NCBI GenBank assembly: GCA_030642335.1
Contig: DAOWNX010000041.1
Location: 1-7,122, forward strand
Reading direction: 5' to 3'
Length of the DNA: 7,122 nt
DNA from: Caldisericota bacterium
GTDB lineage: Bacteria; Caldisericota; Caldisericia; Caldisericales; Caldisericaceae
The notes under the pieces were generated by a model, which was not told where the DNA came from, ran no database searches, and saw nothing but the letters and a program-made list of their open reading frames with translations. Positions 1 to 5,801 of this stretch are shown here, piece by piece; positions within the stretch are counted from its first letter, which is position 1; every line of letters begins with the position of its first letter. Both the position numbers and the translations under genes were made by a program.

Positions 1-1
1 A

Positions 2-496
2 AGCATTGAAAGGGAAGTGAAAGAAGGGGATATTGTTACATTTACGGGAATTTATGAGAAGCTCCCCGAGGCAAAAAAAACGGAAATTGTGCTTCAAATT
101 GACAATGCTTATATGATGGTAAATGGCGTGATGGAAGAAGTGGACCCGGGTAGGGGAACTGTGCCAACTATAATTGCAAAGTGGGGTAGAACTGTACTAC
201 CATTACGAGCTATTGTAGAAACACTTGGCGGAGAGATTTCGTGGGATGGCAACGAACGAAAAGTTACAATTTTATTTAAAGATACAATAATTAATCTCTG
301 GATTGATAAAAATACAGCACAAGTTAATGACGAGTACTTTTTGATTGATTCAAAAAATCCTGATGTATTCCCCGTGATAATTAATAGCAGAACCATGGTG
401 CCTGTCCGTTTTGTGGCAGAAACACTTGGTTGTATAGTAGAATGGGATTCAGATACAAGGACGGTTACCATTACTTATACAGAACCTGCAGGGTGA
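2..496 (+). CDS. C-terminal part of a surface protein with a copper amine oxidase N-terminal-like (stalk) domain; 5' end outside window
   Basis: The visible part is a tandem 'stalk' (copper amine oxidase N-terminal-like) domain. Numbered from a GTG at 17, the first unit spans about residues 22-98 (LQIDNAYMMVNG, then VLPLRAIVETLGGEISWD, then RKVTI). The second spans about 99-155 (AQVND, then TMVPVRFVAETLGCIVEWD, then RTVTITY). The paired VPxRxxxETLG...WD pattern is the family hallmark. In Firmicutes and several thermophilic phyla this domain usually ends secreted or cell-wall proteins, so an extracellular location is inferred; no signal peptide is visible because the N-terminus is missing. The frame is open to the left edge, and the GTG at 17 has its only purine-rich stretch (AAAGGGA) directly against it, too close for a normal SD. 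The gene therefore most likely begins upstream and 17 is internal. The specific function is unknown. Confidence 0.8.
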   Translation, partial: SIEREVKEGDIVTFTGIYEKLPEAKKTEIVLQIDNAYMMVNGVMEEVDPGRGTVPTIIAKWGRTVLPLRAIVETLGGEISWDGNERKVTILFKDTIINLWIDKNTAQVNDEYFLIDSKNPDVFPVIINSRTMVPVRFVAETLGCIVEWDSDTRTVTITYTEPAG

Positions 497-521
497 GGAA
501 AAAGAGCGCAAAGTCGGGTTT

Positions 522-548
522 TTGAATTTTAAAAAAAGTAATTATAAT
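522..548 (+). promoter_or_regulatory. Promoter of the O-antigen-ligase-like gene, with -10 box placed for a leaderless transcript
   Basis: A perfect TATAAT lies at 543-548. A weak -35 candidate, TTGAAT at 522-527, is 15 nt upstream (TTTGAA at 521-526 gives a 16-nt spacer). Seven bases separate the -10 box from the ATG at 556, so transcription should begin at about 555-556, at or next to the start codon. No SD lies in the gap. The intergenic stretch 497-555 otherwise holds only A- and T-rich runs and no convincing terminator for the upstream gene. Confidence 0.55.
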
Positions 549-555
549 TTGACAG

Positions 556-1524
556 ATGAAAAAGAAAAAAAGGCTAGAGGTAAGTAAGAGGAAAGTAAAT
601 TTAAAGTTTTTACTGATTATCTTTACCCTTATTCCTGTTTTCTTTTCCGGACTTTTTCAAGGTGGTTACTTTACCTGGGAGGCTTATGGTACATTTCTTT
701 TGTCCCTTCCTGCAATTTTCCTGTTTTTTTATCTGAAGATTGTTAATAAAGAAAGTATTGTAAAAAGTGGTGCTGACAAAGGGCTTTTCATCTTCCTTGC
801 GGTAGCGTTTTTATCTCTATTTTTTACTGTTTATTTCCATGCAACGCTTACAGAATTTTATAAAGTGTTGATTTATGTTGTGCTCTTTTACATCATTCTT
901 AACAGTGTAACTACGCAAAGGGATCTGGATTTTGTATTGAATAGTGTTCTTGTGCTTGCCTTAATCCTTGCTTTGCTTGGAATTTTTGCCTATTTTGGAT
1001 ATAAGTTTCATTTGACTGGCTCTTTTTTTGATTTTCTTTCAAGAAAAGGCTTTACCCAGGGAGCAAGAATTTCATCTACTCTGCAGTATGCAAATACATT
1101 TGCAGCATTCCTTATTCTTCCTATTTTTATTTCTTTTTCTTATTTTGTACACTACAAAAGAAACTTTTTAAAAATCATATACGGTATTTTTACTTTACTA
1201 TTTCTTTTCGCCCTTCTTCTTACGGGGTCGCGTGGTGGCATTATTGCATTTTTTGTCGTACTGGTTCTTTACTTTATTCTTACTCAAGGCAGGGATAGAA
1301 AACAGGGATTGATGTACCTGGCTGTGCTGATAGGAGTGTTTGCTATTTTCGCTATTTTTAAGAAAGATCTGATTTTACCCTTACTCCAAAGCGTTACTAA
1401 CAGATTAAAAGAGCTTTTTGCTTTTCTTGGTGGAGCACAAAATCTGTCTCTTGGCGCAAGAGAAACGATGGCAAGAGACAGTTTGAACATTTTTAAAAGA
1501 CCACCCAGTTTTTGGCACGGGTAA
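556..1524 (+). CDS. O-antigen ligase/polymerase-like membrane protein, N-terminal part (frame broken at about 1497)
   Basis: This is the polytopic membrane half of a Wzy/WaaL-type (O-antigen ligase family) protein, which would transfer or polymerise lipid-linked glycan on the outer face of the membrane. After a basic N-terminus (MKKKKRLEVSKRK) about nine hydrophobic segments follow, at roughly residues 16-34, 43-62, 74-93, 100-117, 126-148, 180-198, 205-222, 225-242 and 252-268. The family motif LLLTGSRGG lies between the seventh and eighth. Family homology runs to about residue 314 (SLNIFK). The last residues (RPPSFWHG) look out of frame, and the +1 frame continues the expected DHPVFGTGNGTYQ sequence. 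Alone, this 322-residue product lacks the last periplasmic loop and final helices and would probably not be a complete enzyme. The start has no SD but sits 7 nt after a TATAAT box, so it may be leaderless. The substrate is unknown. Confidence 0.8.
   Translation: MKKKKRLEVSKRKVNLKFLLIIFTLIPVFFSGLFQGGYFTWEAYGTFLLSLPAIFLFFYLKIVNKESIVKSGADKGLFIFLAVAFLSLFFTVYFHATLTEFYKVLIYVVLFYIILNSVTTQRDLDFVLNSVLVLALILALLGIFAYFGYKFHLTGSFFDFLSRKGFTQGARISSTLQYANTFAAFLILPIFISFSYFVHYKRNFLKIIYGIFTLLFLFALLLTGSRGGIIAFFVVLVLYFILTQGRDRKQGLMYLAVLIGVFAIFAIFKKDLILPLLQSVTNRLKELFAFLGGAQNLSLGARETMARDSLNIFKRPPSFWHG
1495..1498 (+). other. Frameshift site (+1) splitting the ligase gene
   Basis: The sequence reads T5 (1490-1494) then A4 (1495-1498) then GACCACCC. 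In the upstream frame it gives FKRPPSFWHG and a stop at 1522-1524. Skipping one A gives FKDHPVFGTGNG, which matches this family's 'HPxFGxGxG' pattern and runs open to 2980. The downstream frame is closed upstream by TGA at 1484-1486, so the shift must lie between 1487 and 1524, and the A4 run is the natural place. It may be a sequencing or assembly error, a real inactivating indel, transcript slippage, or ribosomal +1 slippage of tRNA-Lys on AAA-A. Confidence 0.8.
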
Positions 1525-2980
1525 CGGCACATACCAGTATGTGTATGCAAAATACCGCTCAATTTATTTCTTTTCCAAGTTTCCTCACAGCATCTTCTTT
1601 CAGGTGTTGGATGAATTAGGGATTGCAGGGGCTGCCGCTTTTGTTTATATGTTGTACCGTTTGTTTAAAAAAGGGTTTCTTGTTTTGAAGCGAAATTATA
1701 ATATTTTACTTGTTGGGTTATATGCGGGGTTAGCCGGGATTTTGTTGCATGCATTTGTGGATTTTGATTGGTCACTGATGTTTATGCCTCTTCTCTTTTT
1801 CTTTGGATTTGGACTGCTTATTTCTCAAGGAAAGAAAGAATATTTTGTTTTTAAGCATTCTCCTTTAGAAAAAAGAAAAAAGAGTCTGAAAGAAGTAAAA
1901 TCGTATAAAGTAAAGTCAAATAATGGTAAAAAAGTTACTGCTTTAGTGGTAGTGACTGTTATTCTGTTTTTGCTTTTCTTATTTCCTTTTACTGCAGCAC
2001 GGGAAAACTTTAACGCAAAGGCAGGCACAGGAAGAATATCCTGGCAGGAAACAATCAATCAATATAAATCATCTATCGCTTTTGACCCGCTCTGTGCTGA
2101 ATATCACTACGACCTTGCACATTTTAATTTTGAGATACTTATTCCGTCTGCTCCGGATCCAACCCAGTTTGTTAACGAGGCAACTAATGAGTATAATGCT
2201 GCAATAAAGCATTGCCCTGAGTTTTTCCTGTATCATTTTGAGCTTGCAAGACTTTACCTGCAAACGAACAATGAAAAAGCAATAGACGAATTTACAAAGG
2301 CGGTGGAATTAAATCCAGTGGATGCTGGCGGACACGCATCGTTAGGGTTTGCATACCTTAGGCTAAAGCAGGATACGATTATGTCCAAAATACAATTTGA
2401 AAAAGCGGTAGAACTGGATCCCAAAAACGCAGATGCATATTTAGGGTTTGGCAACTTGTACGAAGAGCTTAGCAACATAGAAGAGGCAATAGAAAATTAT
2501 GAATTGGCAATTAAATATAACAGAAAAAATGCTTATGCATATTATCGACTTGGCGTGATTTATAAAGATGAAGGAAAGCTACCCGAGGCGGTGCATAATT
2601 TATTTTATGCTCTGCAGTACAACCCTAACTTGAAAGAGGCACAAACTGAGTATGAAAAATTTGCTCCCATTATTACTATTGTTAACCCACGAGCAAAAGA
2701 AGGTATCAAAGTAGGGACTGCATATGAAATTAAATGGATCCTCTCTAATATCAACAATATCGAGTATTATAATGTTGTACTACTTCCCAAAAAAGGTAAA
2801 ACGATTACCATTGCATCAGGATTAGCAAAGGATGTGTTTTTGTATCGGTACCGACTGCCAGCGGATTTGGAAATCGGAGAATATAGGATTAGAATCTATG
2901 CAATGGCGCCTGTTTTTATGGAGAATAAATTTGGCAAGTGGCTGTCATATAAAGAAGTTGTTGTTAATATAACGCATTAG
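1499..2980 (+). CDS. O-antigen ligase-like protein, C-terminal part: last membrane segments, TPR repeats and beta-sandwich tail
   Basis: This is the continuation of the ligase gene in the next frame. A GTG at 1541 could serve as a start, but it lies inside family sequence (TYQYVYAKYRS) and has no SD, so independent translation is unlikely. It first supplies the final ligase region: PHSIFFQVLDELGIAG, a typical His-containing motif of the family, then LLHAFVDFDW and further helices, the last one at about 1930-1995 (VTALVVVTVILFLLFLFPF). About five TPR-type helical repeats follow (about 2060-2665), with units such as AIDEFTKAVELNP and AIENYELAIKYN. The last roughly 100 residues (2672-2977) resemble the Kre9/KNH-type beta-sandwich (VGTAYEIKW, IASGL, YRLPADLEIGEYRIRI). 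Joined to the upstream frame with a +1 shift, the protein is 807 residues, in line with ligase-TPR fusions. The TPR part should be extracytoplasmic and may bind partner proteins. The stop codon overlaps the SD of the next gene. Confidence 0.8.
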   Translation, partial: DHPVFGTGNGTYQYVYAKYRSIYFFSKFPHSIFFQVLDELGIAGAAAFVYMLYRLFKKGFLVLKRNYNILLVGLYAGLAGILLHAFVDFDWSLMFMPLLFFFGFGLLISQGKKEYFVFKHSPLEKRKKSLKEVKSYKVKSNNGKKVTALVVVTVILFLLFLFPFTAARENFNAKAGTGRISWQETINQYKSSIAFDPLCAEYHYDLAHFNFEILIPSAPDPTQFVNEATNEYNAAIKHCPEFFLYHFELARLYLQTNNEKAIDEFTKAVELNPVDAGGHASLGFAYLRLKQDTIMSKIQFEKAVELDPKNADAYLGFGNLYEELSNIEEAIENYELAIKYNRKNAYAYYRLGVIYKDEGKLPEAVHNLFYALQYNPNLKEAQTEYEKFAPIITIVNPRAKEGIKVGTAYEIKWILSNINNIEYYNVVLLPKKGKTITIASGLAKDVFLYRYRLPADLEIGEYRIRIYAMAPVFMENKFGKWLSYKEVVVNITH

Positions 2981-2984
2981 GAGG
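2979..2984 (+). promoter_or_regulatory. Shine-Dalgarno AGGAGG of the wzz-like gene, overlapping the upstream stop codon
   Basis: AGGAGG lies 4 nt before the ATG at 2989 and shares bases with the TAG stop (2978-2980) of the ligase-like gene. This fixes the start and suggests translational coupling. The same genome evidently uses strong SD sites as well as the SD-less starts at 556 and 5217. Confidence 0.85.
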
Positions 2985-2988
2985 AACC

Positions 2989-4260
2989 ATGGAAGAAGAG
3001 GTAGAATTAAGAGATTATATTAATGTTTTATTAAAGTGGAAAAAACTCATTATTGGCATTACTATCCTTGCAATGCTTGTTGCAGGTGTGATGAGTTACT
3101 TTGTGATAAAGCCTGTGTATCAAGCATCCGGAGCCCTTCTTATTAATCCAAGAAATGCTAAAGTGAATATCTCTACCCCTGAGCAATTATTAAATCCGTT
3201 AACATTTCTCCCGGAGATCTCGGTTGCGACGTACCAAGAGATTGTAAAGAGTAAAGACCTGGCAAAAGAAGTTTTGAATGAACTTAACTTGCCTGATATG
3301 AATGTTAACGATTTAAACAGAATGATTACCATTGAGAACCCTAAGGGAACCACCATGATACGTGTTTTAGTAGATTCCAGTGATCCTGTGCTTGCTACTA
3401 AAATTGTAAATGTTCTACTTGATAGAGCTGTTATTTATGTGGAAAATCAAGAAAAGCAACAGATGAGTGAGAGCAGAAGTAGCTTGACTCAACAATTTAC
3501 GGTAGCAAAAGGTAAATTGGAAGTAGCTCAAAAAGTTCTTGCTGATTTCAATTCACAGGAGGAGAATTTAACAAATCTTACACAAGAAAGAAGTTCTTAT
3601 TCTTCTGCTTTAAACTCGTACCGATCACAACTTCTTTCTTTGGATACTCAAATACGGCAATATGAAGAACAGTTGGGTAGTGTAGAAAGGCAATTAGAAC
3701 AGATAGATAAGTATTTTGTAACGGAGAAATCAATTATGGATGATCCATTGCTTTCTCAATTAGCTCAGCAACTGGTGAACGAAAATATTGTGTACCTTTC
3801 TCAATTGAAGGTGAGTTCACAATCAATCAACCCTCTGTATGAAGAATTGCATTTGCAGAAGGCAAATTATACTATTACTCTTTCTGGTCTTAATGCAAAG
3901 AAAAAATCTTTGCAACAGCTTTTAACAGAAGCAGAGGATGAAATACATAGGTTAGATCAAGAAATTAATGCGAAACAGTTACAACTTAACGAGCTTAATA
4001 GGGATTTGGACCTGTCTCAAGCAGATTATGATGTGATAGAGACTAATTATCGGCAATCTCAACTGGCTGAAGAAAATATTCTTTCACCTGTAGCAATTCT
4101 AGAGAATCCTGTTGTTCCTACGTCCTCCATTAAGCCTAAAAAGCTCTTTAACATTCTTGTATCGGGTGTTGCCGCATTTTTCTTTGCCATTTTGCTTGCA
4201 TTCTTTCTTGAGTATTGGTACGGAACAAAGAAAGAAAAAGAAAAGAAAAAACCTATTTAG
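2989..4260 (+). CDS. Wzz/GumC-type polysaccharide chain-length or co-polymerase protein without a kinase domain
   Basis: This 423-residue protein has the Wzz (polysaccharide co-polymerase) architecture. A short cytoplasmic N-terminus (VELRDYINVLLKWKK) precedes a membrane helix at about residues 19-40 and the conserved KPVYQASGALLI strand. A long extracytoplasmic region follows, with coiled-coil-prone stretches at about 150-240 and 280-355, and the segment SINPLYEELHLQKANY resembles the GNVR-type region. A Pro-rich segment (NPVVPTSSIKPKK) leads to the second membrane helix at about 386-408 and a short Lys/Glu tail. There is no Walker motif and no Tyr-rich tail, so it is not a fused BY-kinase. 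Such proteins set glycan chain length together with a Wzy polymerase, and its place 8 nt after the ligase/polymerase-like gene suggests that partnership. The two are probably co-transcribed from the promoter before 556. No terminator is evident in the 35 nt to the convergent folD. Confidence 0.85.
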   Translation: MEEEVELRDYINVLLKWKKLIIGITILAMLVAGVMSYFVIKPVYQASGALLINPRNAKVNISTPEQLLNPLTFLPEISVATYQEIVKSKDLAKEVLNELNLPDMNVNDLNRMITIENPKGTTMIRVLVDSSDPVLATKIVNVLLDRAVIYVENQEKQQMSESRSSLTQQFTVAKGKLEVAQKVLADFNSQEENLTNLTQERSSYSSALNSYRSQLLSLDTQIRQYEEQLGSVERQLEQIDKYFVTEKSIMDDPLLSQLAQQLVNENIVYLSQLKVSSQSINPLYEELHLQKANYTITLSGLNAKKKSLQQLLTEAEDEIHRLDQEINAKQLQLNELNRDLDLSQADYDVIETNYRQSQLAEENILSPVAILENPVVPTSSIKPKKLFNILVSGVAAFFFAILLAFFLEYWYGTKKEKEKKKPI

Positions 4261-4295
4261 TTTTTGATGTTACTTACGGCATTGATATATTTAGA

Positions 4296-5153
4296 TTAAC
4301 TTATGTCTAACTTATTTTGAATCTTTGTCGCTTTTACTGTATTTTTTAAAAGCATAAGTGTTGTGAGTGCTCCGATATTGCCCGGGACAGGCGTAATTCG
4401 GCCTACGATATCTTGTACGCTGTCAAAATCCACATCCCCTACAATTTTTCCGTCTATTTTGTTGATTCCTGCATCGATTACGATTGCTCCTTCTTTTACG
4501 TAATTCTTATTTATCATTTTTGGCCTTCCAATAGATACAACAAGAATATCAGCAGTTTTTGTAATTTCCGGGAGGTTCCTGGTGTATGAATGGCATATTG
4601 TAACTGTAGCGTTTTCTTTTAAGAGCAGTAGTGCAACAGGCTTTCCTACGATATTGCTTCTTCCTATTACTACTGCGTTTTTTCCAACTATCGAATGAAT
4701 AGAATTTTTAATTGTTTCTATGATACTTTGTGCGGTAGCAGGTACAAAGACAAGGTTTCCTGCCAGGAGCTTTCCTAAGTTAATTGGGTGGAATCCATCT
4801 ATATCTTTATACGGGTCAATTGCTTCTAAAACTGTTTTTTGTCTTATGTTTTGCGGCAGGGGGAGCTCTACCAGTATGCCGTTAATTTCTTTTCTTTCAT
4901 TAATTTTTTGAATAATGGATATAAGCTCTTTTTCGGAAATTAACTTATCAAGCTTATGCTGTTCTACGTATATTCCAAGACTATCAGCTTTGCTCATTAT
5001 GCTTCTTGAATAAGCAATACTTGCCTTGTTTTCTCCCACCCTTATAATAGAGAGCGATGGTACAATTCCTCTTTTCCTCAGCATTGCTACATTTACGGTA
5101 ATTTCATTTTTTACTTTTGCTAAAAGATCTTTTCCGTCAATTATTTTACTAAT
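4296..5153 (-). CDS. folD: FolD-type methylenetetrahydrofolate dehydrogenase/cyclohydrolase with altered cyclohydrolase residues; proposed ATT start
   Basis: FolD oxidises 5,10-methylene-THF to methenyl-THF with NAD(P)+, and normally hydrolyses that to 10-formyl-THF, in the cytoplasm. Family features seen: SKIIDGK at the N-terminus, VGENKAS with Tyr48, GILVELPLP, KDIDGFHP with Asp119, the nucleotide-binding VVIGRSNIVGKP (161-172), and CHSYTRNL. From ATT at 5151-5153 the protein is 285 residues, against 288 in E. coli. The longer frame to a TTG at 5216 adds 21 atypical residues and covers the promoter and the SD. The next in-frame ATG (residue 24) would remove the conserved N-terminus. Compared with E. 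coli FolD, Lys54 is Ile52 and Gln98 is Glu96. The usual PCTP motif reads PATA (138-141), and PGGVGPMT reads PGNIGALT (257-264). Dehydrogenase activity is plausible, while cyclohydrolase activity is doubtful (inference). The gene is divergent from the HAS-barrel gene and appears monocistronic here. Confidence 0.9.
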   Translation of the reverse strand: MSKIIDGKDLLAKVKNEITVNVAMLRKRGIVPSLSIIRVGENKASIAYSRSIMSKADSLGIYVEQHKLDKLISEKELISIIQKINERKEINGILVELPLPQNIRQKTVLEAIDPYKDIDGFHPINLGKLLAGNLVFVPATAQSIIETIKNSIHSIVGKNAVVIGRSNIVGKPVALLLLKENATVTICHSYTRNLPEITKTADILVVSIGRPKMINKNYVKEGAIVIDAGINKIDGKIVGDVDFDSVQDIVGRITPVPGNIGALTTLMLLKNTVKATKIQNKLDIS

Positions 5154-5157
5154 GGCA

Positions 5158-5165
5158 CACCTCCT
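5158..5165 (-). promoter_or_regulatory. Shine-Dalgarno AGGAGGTG of folD, pointing to an ATT start
   Basis: On the minus strand AGGAGGTG occupies 5165 down to 5158. Counting from the core AGGAGG, 6 nt separate it from the ATT at 5153-5151. No ATG, GTG or TTG in the FolD frame lies within usual distance, and the nearby GTG triplets are in other frames. This site is the main argument for the chosen start. Confidence 0.75.
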
Positions 5166-5177
5166 ATGAATGTATTT

Positions 5178-5183
5178 ATTATA
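5178..5183 (-). promoter_or_regulatory. -10 box of the folD promoter (minus strand)
   Basis: The minus strand reads TATAAT here, 12 nt before the SD. The predicted transcript start is near 5171, giving a leader of about 18 nt that contains only the SD. The -35 position (about 5201-5206, ATAGCA) is poor and overlaps the -10 box of the opposite promoter. A start codon at 5216 would lie upstream of this transcript start. Confidence 0.5.
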
Positions 5184-5200
5184 TAAATTTTTAAAAAAAA

Positions 5201-5209
5201 TGCTATAAT
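5201..5209 (+). promoter_or_regulatory. Extended -10 promoter (TGCTATAAT) of the HAS-barrel/HerA operon, leaderless layout
   Basis: TGCTATAAT matches the extended -10 consensus TGnTATAAT, which can work without a good -35; the -35 position (about 5181-5186, ATATAA) is indeed poor. The -10 box ends at 5209, and 7 nt follow before the ATG at 5217. The transcript should begin at or one base before that codon. No SD precedes either 5208 or 5217. Confidence 0.6.
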
Positions 5210-5216
5210 GGCTCAA

Positions 5217-5801
5217 ATGGAAAAAATTGGTGAGATTATATCTGTAGAATCTTCATTTATTGTTGCCGAAGGTAGCGCAAATATGCTGCCGTCTCTTGGA
5301 AACTTAATAAAAACAAATGACAGTTCTTGCTATTATTTTTTGGTAGTCAGTCTTTTTACAGAGAGCAGAACACCCGGTAGAATCCCAATTGCTTATGGTA
5401 AGCAGATCGATGTGCTTAAAAGAGAGCAGCCGCAGATTTTTGAGCTAATGAAGTGGGGATTCCGTGCCGTACCTGTTGGGAAAAAAGGAGAAATGGGACA
5501 GTTTTTATTACCCGAGCACCTTCCTGAAATTCATTCTCTGCTTTACCTGGTTGATAGTGAGGAGTTGAAAGAAATTTTTGGCAATAGCTCTTTTATTGAC
5601 ACTCTTTTTTGTATTGATAGTGATAAAGTTCCCGAGCGAGACGAGGCAATTATGCGTCTTATTAAGAATTATATTAGCTTTCTTAAGAGTGACGAGCGTT
5701 CTGAGGCTTTGCTTGATATGACAGGCAAGATTACGCTTATTCTTCGGGATGATTACACTGTTTTAAAGCGGTTTATAGGCGTTCTAGGGGAGTATAAATG
5801 A
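5217..5801 (+). CDS. HAS-barrel-like protein encoded with a HerA-type ATPase
   Basis: This 194-residue soluble protein has no signal peptide or membrane segment. Its N-terminus (MEKIGEIISVESSFIVAEG, with LGNLIKTND following) looks like the HAS-barrel, the small beta-barrel shared by HerA ATPases and F1 ATP synthase subunits. The middle, TESRTPGRIPIAYGKQIDVL, then LMKWGFRAVPVG and LLPEHLPEIHSLLY, resembles small proteins I recall as encoded next to bacterial HerA-like ATPases; this is from memory, not a search. The C-terminal part (about 115-194) is helical and Asp/Glu-rich. An ATG at 5208 would add MAQ, but it sits inside the TATAAT box and so would precede the transcript start; 5217 is preferred. 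The TGA stop overlaps the next ATG (ATGA), so the two genes are almost certainly translationally coupled. It may be an adaptor or regulator of the ATPase ring. NurA was considered but no nuclease motif is seen. Confidence 0.65.
   Translation: MEKIGEIISVESSFIVAEGSANMLPSLGNLIKTNDSSCYYFLVVSLFTESRTPGRIPIAYGKQIDVLKREQPQIFELMKWGFRAVPVGKKGEMGQFLLPEHLPEIHSLLYLVDSEELKEIFGNSSFIDTLFCIDSDKVPERDEAIMRLIKNYISFLKSDERSEALLDMTGKITLILRDDYTVLKRFIGVLGEYK

Noticed and set aside
109..471. Minus-strand open frame opposite the stalk-domain gene, and similar antisense frames at 1284-1562, 1825-2058, 2069-2263, 2254-2478, 3120-3356, 6217-6429, 6731-6952, plus the plus-strand frame 4720-4911
   Set aside because: All lie opposite well-supported genes and show no recognisable domain, so they are treated as chance frames.
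497..540. Possible terminator after the stalk-domain gene (A-run, GC-rich middle, T-run at 519-523)
   Set aside because: The A and T runs can pair, but the inner bases (GAGC against GGGC) do not continue the stem, so no stable hairpin forms.
549..554. Perfect TTGACA as a -35 box
   Set aside because: It lies 1 nt before the ATG at 556, and no -10-like sequence follows at 16-18 nt (the region reads A-rich then GGCTAGAGG). The TATAAT just upstream explains the promoter better.
4291..4310. Inverted repeat TTAGA/TCTAA between wzz and folD as a bidirectional terminator
   Set aside because: It has only 5 AT-rich base pairs with a 10-nt loop, no T-tract directly after it, and part of it lies inside the folD coding end.
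5154..5216. folD N-terminal extension from a TTG at 5216
   Set aside because: It adds 21 residues unlike any FolD I recall, has no SD, and covers the TATAAT box and the strong AGGAGGTG site.
5217..5801. NurA nuclease as the identity of the small gene before HerA
   Set aside because: It lacks the early Asp-containing nuclease motif and is shorter than NurA; the N-terminal barrel-like pattern fits better.
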